Assembly: GCF_009708035.1 (NCBI RefSeq)
Contig: NZ_WMBQ01000001.1
Coordinates: 1,302,001 to 1,366,000, forward strand
Reading direction: 5' to 3'
Length of the DNA: 64,000 bases
Origin: Hyphomicrobium album
Lineage (GTDB): Bacteria; Pseudomonadota; Alphaproteobacteria; Rhizobiales; Hyphomicrobiaceae
The position numbers were made by a program, and so were the translations under genes. Below are positions 55,671-63,115 of the stretch, piece by piece; position 1 is the stretch's first letter, and every line of letters starts with the position of its first letter. The notes under the pieces were generated by a model. The model saw only the letters and a list, made by a program, of their open reading frames with translations. It was not told where the DNA came from and ran no database searches.

Positions 55671-56060
55671 ATGCGATTCATGTCGATGGTGAAGTCGTCC
55701 GAGAATTACCGCCTCGGGCCGCCGCCTCAGGCACTCATGGACGCGATCAACGAGCTCGGCCAGGAAATGACCAAGGCCGGCACCATGGTCGATATGGGCG
55801 GGCTGCTGCCAACCGCCATGGGCGCCTACCGGGTGCGGCAATCGCGCGGCAAGCTGAGCGTCACGGATGGTCCGTTCAGCGAAGCCAAGGAGGTGATCGG
55901 CGGCTACGCGGTCTTCGACGTCCAGTCCAAGGAGGAGGCCATGGAATTGACCATGCGGTTCATGGAACTCCATCTGAAGCACTGGCCCGAATGGGAAGGC
56001 GAGACCGAGGTCAGGCAGATGTTCGAGGGGCCCGGCTGTCCCGACGTCCAGGCTGCCTAG
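55671..56060 (+). CDS. YCII/DGPF-domain protein 2, probably C-terminally truncated
   Basis: 129 residues. MRFMSMVKSSENY, MTKAGTMVDMGGL, SVTDGPFSEAKEVIGGYAVF and EVRQMFEGPGCP match the family. After its TAG (56058) the same frame continues for 23 codons to a TAA at 56130 and ends in RLDQQLKS, nearly the end of paralogue 1 (RRLEQELKS), so the stop looks secondary. The core domain is complete, so it may still work. Confidence 0.85.
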   Translation: MRFMSMVKSSENYRLGPPPQALMDAINELGQEMTKAGTMVDMGGLLPTAMGAYRVRQSRGKLSVTDGPFSEAKEVIGGYAVFDVQSKEEAMELTMRFMELHLKHWPEWEGETEVRQMFEGPGCPDVQAA

Positions 56061-56152
56061 GGCCCGGAACATCGTCCCCATGCTGCGTCGTCCCGGATTG
56101 TCAGCCGCCTCGATCAGCAGCTCAAGTCGTAACGGAAAAAATCTGCGCGGCG

Positions 56153-56180
56153 TGTCGATTCCACGCTGCGCCGTTCGACG
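56153..56180 (+). promoter_or_regulatory. ECF42-type promoter P3
   Basis: TGTCGA (56153-56158) and CGTTCGACG (56172-56180), spacing again 19 nt, preceded by GGAAAAAATCTGCGCGGCG. Precedes the third YCII gene. Confidence 0.78.
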
Positions 56181-56238
56181 ACAGTGCAGAGCCGGGCAGC
56201 GACCCGGCTCTCCACCGCCAACAGATGGAGAGAGGATC

Positions 56239-56673
56239 ATGAAGGTTTTGGGCATGCTGCGAGCCGACCCATCGAGCGAAGCCGGCCAGCCGCCGACGAA
56301 GGACCAGATGGAGCGCATGGGCGCCTTCCTCGAAGAGGTCACCAACGCCGGCGTCATCCTGTCGGGCGACGGGCTGCGGCCGACCAAGTACGGCAAGCGC
56401 GTCAGCCTGAAGGACGGCAAGTTCAGCGTCGTCGATGGGCCGTTCACGGAATCGAAGGAGCTGGTCGCGTCGTACGCGCTGCTCCAGGTGGATTCGATGG
56501 AAGAGGCGGAAAAGTGGACGCGCCGCTTCCTTGAGGTGTTCGGCCAGGGTCAGTGCGAGCTGCGCCCGATCATCGAGGCATCGGATTTCCCATCCGACGT
56601 GTTCACGGCCGAGGAGCAGGCGCGCGAAGCGAAGACCCGCGCGCAGATGGAAAAGAACGCCCGGCATAGGTAG
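56239..56673 (+). CDS. YCII/DGPF-domain protein 3
   Basis: 144 residues from ATG 56239 (GGAGAGAGG just upstream). MKVLGMLRADPSSEAGQPPT, VTNAGVILSGDGL, FSVVDGPFTESKELVASYAL and ELRPIIEASDFPSDV match the family; a Glu/Ala/Lys-rich tail of 20 residues follows. Third tandem paralogue with its own promoter. Confidence 0.9.
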   Translation: MKVLGMLRADPSSEAGQPPTKDQMERMGAFLEEVTNAGVILSGDGLRPTKYGKRVSLKDGKFSVVDGPFTESKELVASYALLQVDSMEEAEKWTRRFLEVFGQGQCELRPIIEASDFPSDVFTAEEQAREAKTRAQMEKNARHR

Positions 56674-56771
56674 CGCCGGGCCGCGCACTAACGACGGCTT
56701 TGCTGCGCCTCGCAATCGTCCGCGCGAGCGGTAGCGCAGCAAGGTCTCCATCCAACCAAGAGGAGCCAATC

Positions 56772-57275
56772 ATGAAGCTGGCAGCGCGCAAGCTCACGAC
56801 TTGCCTGTGGTTCGACACTGAAGCCGAAGAGGCAGCGAACTTCTATGCCTCGATTTTCAAGGATGCGAAGGTCGGAAAGATCACTCGCTACGGAAAGGAG
56901 GGCCACGAGATCCACGGCAAGGCTGCCGGGTCGGTCATGACCGTCGAGTTCGAGATCGCCGGACAATCATTCATTGGGCTCAACGGCGGCCCGCACTTCA
57001 AGTTCAACGAGTCCGTCTCCTTCCAGGTTCACTGCGAGACGCAGCAGGAGATCGACAATTTCTGGGAGAAGCTCAGCGCGGGCGGCAAGGAAGGCCACTG
57101 CGGCTGGCTGAAGGACAAGTTCGGCGTCTCTTGGCAGGTCGTTCCGGCCCCGCTCGCGAGGATGCTGGCGGATGCGGACCCCAAGGCGTCGGAGCGCGTG
57201 ACCAAGGCGTTCCTGCAGATGAGGAAGTACGACATCGCGGAGCTCGAACGCGCGTTCGAGGGCGCGAGCCAATAG
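56772..57275 (+). CDS. VOC-superfamily protein (PhnB/3-demethylubiquinone methyltransferase-like)
   Basis: 167 residues from ATG 56772 (AGGAG 6 nt upstream). TTCLWFDTEAEEAANFYASI, GQSFIGLNGGPHFKFNESVS, and KDKFGVSWQVVP are the motifs of PhnB-like VOC proteins. No promoter box of the P1-P3 type is seen before it, so it may be read from P3. Function unknown; often found beside YCII genes. Confidence 0.88.
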   Translation: MKLAARKLTTCLWFDTEAEEAANFYASIFKDAKVGKITRYGKEGHEIHGKAAGSVMTVEFEIAGQSFIGLNGGPHFKFNESVSFQVHCETQQEIDNFWEKLSAGGKEGHCGWLKDKFGVSWQVVPAPLARMLADADPKASERVTKAFLQMRKYDIAELERAFEGASQ

Positions 57276-57352
57276 CGCCGAAGACCGCCTTAACGCCCGA
57301 CGCGAGTAGCGGCGCTTGCAGCGGCGATGCGATGATGCTGTGATCGGTAGCC

Positions 57353-58615
57353 GTGACGGCTACCGATCCACATCGCGCCATCGAGGCGGTGTTCCGCATC
57401 GAGCAGGCAAAGCTCATCGCCGGCCTGGCGCGGATGGTGCGCGACGTCGGCCTGGCGGAGGAGCTGGCGCAGGACGCGCTGGTGTCGGCGCTGGAGCAGT
57501 GGCCTGAGGCCGGCATTCCCGACAAGCCGGGCGCCTGGCTGATGGCCGCCGCCAAGCGCCGCGCCATCGACCGCTTCCGCCGCGCCAAGCTGATCGACCG
57601 CAAACACACCGAGCTCGAGCACGAGCTGGCCGTCAACGGCGAGGGCCGGATGCCCGATCTCGACGCGGCTCTCGACGACGACATCGGCGACGACCTGTTG
57701 CGCCTCGTGTTCACCTCCTGCCATCCGGTGCTCGGCCCCGACGCGCAGGTGGCGCTGACGCTGCGCCTCATCGGCGGCCTGACGACGGAGGAGATCGCCC
57801 GCGCCTACCTGGTGCCGGAGGCGACGATCGCGCAGCGCATCGTGCGCGCCAAGAAGACGCTGGCAGAGAAGCGGGTCCCCTTCGAGGTTCCCCGCGGGGA
57901 GGAACGCGACGAGCGGCTGGCGGCGGTTCTTTCGGTGGTCTATCTCATTTTCAACGAGGGCTACGCGGCGACCGCCGGAGGCGACTGGACACGGCCGCAG
58001 CTGTGCGAGGAAGCGCTGCGCCTCGGCCGTATCGTGGCGGAGCTGGCGCCGGCCGACCCCGAGGTGCACGGCCTCGTCGCGCTCATGGAGCTGCAGGCTT
58101 CGCGCCTCGCTGCCCGCCGCGGACCCGACGGCGAGCCGGTGCTGCTGCTCGATCAGAATCGCGCTCGCTGGGACAGGCTCCTCATTCGCCGCGGGCTGGC
58201 GGCCCTGACGCGTGCCGAGGCACAGAACGACGAGCCGGGCCCTTACGTGCTGCAGGCCGCCATCGCCGCCTGTCATGCCCGCGCCCGCACGCCGGAGGAA
58301 ACCGACTGGGCACGCATCGTCGGGATCTACGGCGCGCTCGGCGAGGTCATGCCCTCGCCCATCGTCGAACTCAACCGCGCGGTCGCGTTGTCTATGCTCA
58401 TGGGACCGGAAGCCGGGCTGAAGATCGTCGATGCGCTCACCACCGAGCCGCTGCTCAGGGACTATCACCTGCTGCCGAGCGTGCGCGGCGATCTCCTGGC
58501 CAAGTTGGGGCGAGCGGCCGAGGCGCGTGCCGAATTCGAACGCGCCGCCGGAATGACGCAAAACGAGCGCGAGCGCCGGCTGCTGCTTCAACGCGCCGCC
58601 GACTGCGCAAGCTGA
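57353..58615 (+). CDS. ECF42-type RNA polymerase sigma factor with C-terminal TPR-like domain
   Basis: 420 residues from GTG 57353. Sigma2 region (AVFRIEQAKLIAGLARMVRD, AWLMAAAKRRAIDRFRR), sigma4 region (LRLIGGLTTEEIARAYLVPE), then a 200-residue helical extension (LSVVYLIFNEGYAATAGG, ELNRAVALSMLMG, LLAKLGRAAEARAEFERA). No anti-sigma gene is adjacent; in this group the extension takes over control. Together with YCII/DGPF genes and the P1-P3 boxes this is the standard ECF42 setting. Confidence 0.92.
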   Translation: MTATDPHRAIEAVFRIEQAKLIAGLARMVRDVGLAEELAQDALVSALEQWPEAGIPDKPGAWLMAAAKRRAIDRFRRAKLIDRKHTELEHELAVNGEGRMPDLDAALDDDIGDDLLRLVFTSCHPVLGPDAQVALTLRLIGGLTTEEIARAYLVPEATIAQRIVRAKKTLAEKRVPFEVPRGEERDERLAAVLSVVYLIFNEGYAATAGGDWTRPQLCEEALRLGRIVAELAPADPEVHGLVALMELQASRLAARRGPDGEPVLLLDQNRARWDRLLIRRGLAALTRAEAQNDEPGPYVLQAAIAACHARARTPEETDWARIVGIYGALGEVMPSPIVELNRAVALSMLMGPEAGLKIVDALTTEPLLRDYHLLPSVRGDLLAKLGRAAEARAEFERAAGMTQNERERRLLLQRAADCAS

Positions 58616-58756
58616 GAAATCGCGCCGTTATTAACCCTACCTGCGGTCCCGCACCTCCCAGGCGGACTGGCACGCGACTTGTTTGGAGATTGGTAAGCCC
58701 CAGGCGCGCAGCTTGCCGCTGCCACCGCCACGGCAACCAGCATCGGGAGGAAAGCC

Positions 58757-59680
58757 TTGGCCAACGTCGCCGGAACGTTCCTGGAAATCATCGCCGAGGA
58801 TGACGAGGAGAGCACGGCCGCGCTCCGCCGGCGCCTGTTCCGCGAATCGCCGAAGGAGAAGCTCATCCGCTGGGTGATGGGCACCGCCTACGCCTGCCAG
58901 CCCAAGCGCCTCCCCGACGTTCCCTACCTGCTCTGGAACATGGCGACCGATATGGCTCGCGGCGGCACGCGCGTGCCGAGCGAGGCCACGACGCACGCCC
59001 GGCCCGACACGTTCGCCGGCGTCTGCCGCGACATCAGCCCGGAGACCATCATCGCGGCGGCGCGCCGCGGCTTCTTCCCCTGGGCCCACGTAGGGCCGCT
59101 CAAGTGGTGGACGCGCAGCGAGCGCATGGTCCTCACCCCCGCCGATTTCCGCCACTCCAAGGATGCCAAGCGCCTGATGCGCCGCGGCACCTATCGCGTC
59201 ACGTTCGATGAAGCCTTCGAGGAGGTGGTCAAGGCATGCGCGCAGCCCCGCAAAGGGCGCCCGCTCCTCACCTGGATCACGCCCAAGATCATGCGCCTTT
59301 ACTCGGCGCTGCACGACATGGGTGTCGCCCATTCGTTCGAGGTGTGGAGCGCGGACGATCGCCTGGTCGGCGGCGGCTACGGGATTGCCGTCGGGCGCGT
59401 GTTCTATACGGAATCGCAGTTCAGCCGCGAGAGCAACACCTCGAAGATCGGCTTCGGCTGCCTCAACCACCACCTCGCCAAGTGGGGCTTCGTGCTGAAC
59501 GACGGCAAAGACTTCACGCCGACCATCAGCGCCATGGGCTTCCGCACCATCCCGCGCCCCGAATTCGAGCAGATCCTCGCCGAGCACGGGACGCAGACGC
59601 CGCGCGCCGGCCGTTGGGCGGTCGAAGACGATCTGGCGGCAATCGCCGACGCGCCGCCCGCACCGGGCGTCAAATCTTGA
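58757..59680 (+). CDS. Diverged leucyl/phenylalanyl-tRNA-protein transferase-like protein
   Basis: 307 residues from TTG 58757, supported by GGAGG 6 nt upstream. DISPETIIAAARRGFFPW, TWITPKIMRLYSALHDMGVA, SFEVWSADDRLVGGGYG, and TESQFSRESNTSKIGF align with Aat (45878) and E. coli Aat. An N-terminal extension of about 90 residues and a C-terminal one of about 30 are extra. Where Aat has D-C/T-Q, this protein has D-G-K (VLNDGKDF), so the Gln of the catalytic pair is replaced. It may ligate a different amino acid or use another acceptor. Its 3' end overlaps the convergent neighbour by 11 nt. Confidence 0.85.
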   Translation: MANVAGTFLEIIAEDDEESTAALRRRLFRESPKEKLIRWVMGTAYACQPKRLPDVPYLLWNMATDMARGGTRVPSEATTHARPDTFAGVCRDISPETIIAAARRGFFPWAHVGPLKWWTRSERMVLTPADFRHSKDAKRLMRRGTYRVTFDEAFEEVVKACAQPRKGRPLLTWITPKIMRLYSALHDMGVAHSFEVWSADDRLVGGGYGIAVGRVFYTESQFSRESNTSKIGFGCLNHHLAKWGFVLNDGKDFTPTISAMGFRTIPRPEFEQILAEHGTQTPRAGRWAVEDDLAAIADAPPAPGVKS

Positions 59681-60479
59681 CGATGCCCGCGGCCGACAGG
59701 ACGTAGGCCGAGTACCAGCCGACGTACCACATCATCTGGTAGCTGATGACGTTCGCCACGTACGATGCCGGCATATAGAGCAGCGCCGCCTTCCAGACAG
59801 GCATGTCCCAGAAGCGCCGGTGGATACCGATGAAGTAGACGAGCATGGCAACCATCAGCGCTATCGAGGCCCATGCCGTCGGCTTCAGCCAGTCGTCGAG
59901 CGTTATCTGCGCGCTGATCGACGACGTGCCTACGCCGCCCAATACGGAACGCGCGACGAACTCGTAGACGCCGTAAATCGGCGCCACGAAGCCGAGCGCG
60001 ATGGCGTACAGCTTGAAGTAGGCGTGGAGCGGCCGCTTCACCCGCGAGAACAGGCGAAAGACGAGGAAGGCCAGCAGAAACGTTATGACTATGCCGGCGT
60101 AGACGCCCACCTGCGACAGGATCTTCATCAGCGTCAGCAGGCTCTCGCTGACATTTGTCCCGGGCGGCGCCACCTGCTGGATGACGATCGGGACGATAAG
60201 CAGGACGTAGAGGGCGATGCCGGCTAGGGCGAACGAGACGTAGCCGCGATAACTCGGATCCTCAGCAAAGGCGACGGTCTGGCGGATCGGCGCGCGCAGG
60301 ATCTTCAGGTAGACGGCGGGAAAGCTGCGCCGCACGGGCGCAGCGGTGCGGCCGAGGAACGACAGGGAGCTTGCGCGCAGATCCGCGCCGCAGGACGAGC
60401 AGAAATTGCCGGAGGCCGGTGCACCGCAATCGCCGCAAGCGACCGCGGCCGGCGAAGGTGTTCCCGCGTGCAAGGTCAT
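59670..60479 (-). CDS. Zinc-ribbon multi-pass membrane protein
   Basis: 269 residues. The N-terminus has CGDCGAPASGNFCSSCG, a zinc ribbon of two CxxC knuckles, followed by about five transmembrane helices (about 84-106, 128-150, 160-183, 207-227, 236-262). Topology puts the ribbon in the cytoplasm if the count is right. No enzymatic motif. Same strand as tspO, 64 nt downstream of it. Function unknown. Confidence 0.78.
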   Translation of the reverse strand: MTLHAGTPSPAAVACGDCGAPASGNFCSSCGADLRASSLSFLGRTAAPVRRSFPAVYLKILRAPIRQTVAFAEDPSYRGYVSFALAGIALYVLLIVPIVIQQVAPPGTNVSESLLTLMKILSQVGVYAGIVITFLLAFLVFRLFSRVKRPLHAYFKLYAIALGFVAPIYGVYEFVARSVLGGVGTSSISAQITLDDWLKPTAWASIALMVAMLVYFIGIHRRFWDMPVWKAALLYMPASYVANVISYQMMWYVGWYSAYVLSAAGIVKI

Positions 60480-60543
60480 CTGCGCCCCCCGAGTTGTCGC
60501 GCAAATCTAGCAACGCAACACGACGACCGATAGCGGGCGCTCT

Positions 60544-60996
60544 TCAGCTGTTGAGGCGCCAGATCTCGAAATTGAGGGCCGCCGCGAAAGATACCCACAG
60601 CAGATACGGCACGAAGAGCAGCGCGGCCGAACGGCGGACCGGCCAGGCGACGACGATGAAGGTCAGGATCGCCAACCACAGCGCGGAGATGTCGATCAGC
60701 GCCGAGGTGATCTGCTTCTCGCCGAACATCAGGTAAGACCACGCGCCGTTGAGACACAGCTGCAAGAGCCACAGCCACAGCAGCGGCCCGAAGCCTTGCG
60801 CTCGCCAGGCGATCCATCCGGCCAGCGCGATCATCACGTAGAGCACCGTCCAAACCGGCGCGAACCAGTTGTTAGGCGGCGTCCAGGCAGGCTTCTGCAG
60901 GGCGGCGTAGAAGGGCCCCGGCTCGTACGTCATGCCGAAGTACGCGGCTGTTGCGACCAGCGCCAGGAATACGAACAGCCCTGTGTATCTCGTCAC
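60544..60996 (-). CDS. TspO/MBR family protein
   Basis: 150 residues with five hydrophobic segments. EPGPFYAALQKPAWTPPNNW, FAPVWTVLYVMIALAGW and QLCLNGAWSYLMFG are TspO signatures. TspO proteins bind porphyrins and other hydrophobic ligands in membranes. The ATG overlaps the stop of the upstream fusion gene by 4 nt (ATGA), implying co-translation. Confidence 0.93.
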   Translation of the reverse strand: MTRYTGLFVFLALVATAAYFGMTYEPGPFYAALQKPAWTPPNNWFAPVWTVLYVMIALAGWIAWRAQGFGPLLWLWLLQLCLNGAWSYLMFGEKQITSALIDISALWLAILTFIVVAWPVRRSAALLFVPYLLWVSFAAALNFEIWRLNS

Positions 60997-62930
60997 TGTG
61001 CCGCCTCGACCTGCGGAGCCGTGCTCTTGCCGACGACCGACAGGCGCTCGACCGCCGCTCCGAGGATCTGCCCGAGCAGCTCCGAGTACCGCATGCCGGC
61101 GAAGCCCGCCATGAGGTTAACCTTGCCGTCCCAGCACCAGCCGGGGTTGGGGTTCACCTCGAGCAGCTTGATCTCGCCCTTGGAGTCGGCACGAAAATCG
61201 AAGCGCGCGTAGTCGCGGCAACCGAGCCGCTCGAACAGGCGCGCCGAGTGCTCGACGAGCTGCTGTTGCTGCAGCTCCGACAAGTCGGCCTCGTGATAGG
61301 ACACCTGCGTCCAGTAGGGGCTTTCGGGCTCCCACTTCGACTCATAGCCGAGGATCTTCGGCAGCTTCGGGTCGAGCTTGGTGAAGTCGACCTCGAGGAT
61401 GGGCAAAGCGCGCAATCCCTGGTCAGGATTGCCGACGAGCGTCACCGAATACTCGGCGCCGGTCAGATACTCCTGCACCAGCACCGGCCGTTTCGGGAAC
61501 GCGACGCGCAGGCGCTCCAGGTAGTCGAGCAGCCCTTTCTCGTTGCGGACGACGGCGTCTGCCGTGATGCCCTGGGAGCTGTCGCCGTAGTTGGGCTTCA
61601 GCAGCGCGGGGAACACGGACGGCAGCGTGGCGCCCTGGTCGCCCGGACGCACGTGCGTCTCGAGCGGAACCGGCACATCGAGCGTCATCGCGACGGCGCG
61701 CACGAGACCTTTGTCGTAGCAGGCCGCGAGGGCGGGCGGGCCAGAACCGGTATACGGCAGGTCGAGCGCCTCGAGCATCGCCGGGACGTGCAGCTCCTTG
61801 AACGGGTCATTGTTGAAGCCTTCGTCGCACAAGTTGAAGACGAGGTCGGTGCGCAACTCCGTCAGGTCGCGGTCGAGCGTCGCGTGGTTATCGAGGTAGC
61901 GGAACTTGTAGGCCGGCAGCTCCGACAGCGCGTCCTTCAACCGGCGGATCGTGTCGTGGTCCTCGGCGTTGAAGGCACCGCCACGCTTTACGGCGTCGGG
62001 CAGACGCGGATCGCCCATGACCACCGTCACGTCGATCAGTTGCACCTTGCCGCGCTTGCGAGCAGGAAGCTGCGGGGCGTCGGCGGACAGAAGGATACGG
62101 CGCGCCATCATGCCGAGATCCTGATCGCGATCCGACAGCGCCTCGGCATTGCCGTGATGGCGGACGTTGCGGAAGCCGGTCTTCTCCATCAGCTTGCCGA
62201 TGGTCTCGCGCGTGTAGAGGCGCTCGGCATAGAACTGATCGGCGATGACGCCCAGCTCGTCGTGCACGATGACCTCGCGCGAGATCAGCCGGTCACGGTC
62301 GCTGGACAGCGAGCGTTCGCGGCAGACGAAATGGTGTTCGTCGATCCATTCCCACGAGCGGCGCTCGAAGTGATCGGCCATATAGGCGCCATCGGTAATG
62401 TCGAGCACGAGCTGGCCGGAGGGACGCAGTATCTTGCCGACGGCGGCGAGCACCTTCTCGTCGTCCTGCTTGTTGGAGAAGTAGCCGAACGAGTTGCCCA
62501 TGATGGCGACGCAGTCGAAGCTCGTCTCCGGCAAGCGCGGGTTGCGCGCGTCGCCTTCCTTGAACACGACTTGCAGGCGCTCGTTCTGCGCCCGTTTCTT
62601 GGCGAGCCGCACGAGGTAGCGCGAGCGGTCGACACCGGTGACGTTCTTGAACCCGCGGCGAGCGAGCTCGAGGCAGTGGCGCCCCTGGCCGCAGCACAGG
62701 TCGAGGATCTGGCTGTGCGGCTGCACCGGCGCGGCAGCGAGGATGAAGTCGACGTCGCGGCGCGTGTTCTCGTTGTTCTCGACGACATCGCCGTCGGTTT
62801 TCACATAGAGGGCGTTGAAAAGCTTGCGCCACCACTCGGCGGGCAGATGCGCTTCAAGATCCGCAACCGGACCGAGACATGAGCGCGGGGTCGGGCGCTT
62901 GGGGCGCTTCGCCTTGGCAAGGGATGCCAT
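60993..62930 (-). CDS. Methyltransferase / D-Ala-D-Ala ligase-like ATP-grasp fusion
   Basis: 645 residues. Residues about 30-290 are a class I SAM methyltransferase with ILDLCCGQGRHCLELA (75-90) and VAIMGNSFGYFSN. Residues about 295-645 are an ATP-grasp ligase with NLCDEGFNNDPFKELHVPAM (366-385), YTGSGP, LLKPNYGDSSQG (443-454), VLVQEYLTGAEYSV (483-496), and Mg-binding FDF...LLEVNPNPGW (577-598), all as in D-Ala-D-Ala ligase. This pairing suggests methylation and amide-bond formation on one molecule, perhaps a small peptide. TspO is co-translated. Product unknown. Confidence 0.85.
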   Translation of the reverse strand: MASLAKAKRPKRPTPRSCLGPVADLEAHLPAEWWRKLFNALYVKTDGDVVENNENTRRDVDFILAAAPVQPHSQILDLCCGQGRHCLELARRGFKNVTGVDRSRYLVRLAKKRAQNERLQVVFKEGDARNPRLPETSFDCVAIMGNSFGYFSNKQDDEKVLAAVGKILRPSGQLVLDITDGAYMADHFERRSWEWIDEHHFVCRERSLSSDRDRLISREVIVHDELGVIADQFYAERLYTRETIGKLMEKTGFRNVRHHGNAEALSDRDQDLGMMARRILLSADAPQLPARKRGKVQLIDVTVVMGDPRLPDAVKRGGAFNAEDHDTIRRLKDALSELPAYKFRYLDNHATLDRDLTELRTDLVFNLCDEGFNNDPFKELHVPAMLEALDLPYTGSGPPALAACYDKGLVRAVAMTLDVPVPLETHVRPGDQGATLPSVFPALLKPNYGDSSQGITADAVVRNEKGLLDYLERLRVAFPKRPVLVQEYLTGAEYSVTLVGNPDQGLRALPILEVDFTKLDPKLPKILGYESKWEPESPYWTQVSYHEADLSELQQQQLVEHSARLFERLGCRDYARFDFRADSKGEIKLLEVNPNPGWCWDGKVNLMAGFAGMRYSELLGQILGAAVERLSVVGKSTAPQVEAAQ

Positions 62931-63005
62931 GATGGACGTCTGTCCTCAAAGGGCCGCGCTCTGGCTCAGGGCCTCTTCTGCCCCCGTCAGCCGGCGATCG
63001 GCCGA

Positions 63006-63031
63006 ACAAAAAAACTAGGCCCCTCTGGCCT
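63006..63031 (-). terminator. Possible terminator of the RsmB-family gene
   Basis: Minus strand: stem AGGCC/GGCCT with a 5-nt loop, AG, then seven T. The stem is short (5 bp), so strength is uncertain. It lies 85 nt after the rsmB-like stop. Confidence 0.45.
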
Positions 63032-63115
63032 CGATGTTTCGCGAACTTATTTGCCAATTGCGACTTTGCAAGAGGCAACTTTGATTTTTCCGCCCCACAC
63101 CGCGCGCCGCGCCGA

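Noticed and set aside
60951-62882. Open frame of 643 codons on the plus strand
   Set aside because: Antisense to the methyltransferase/ATP-grasp fusion, which has all cofactor motifs in order.
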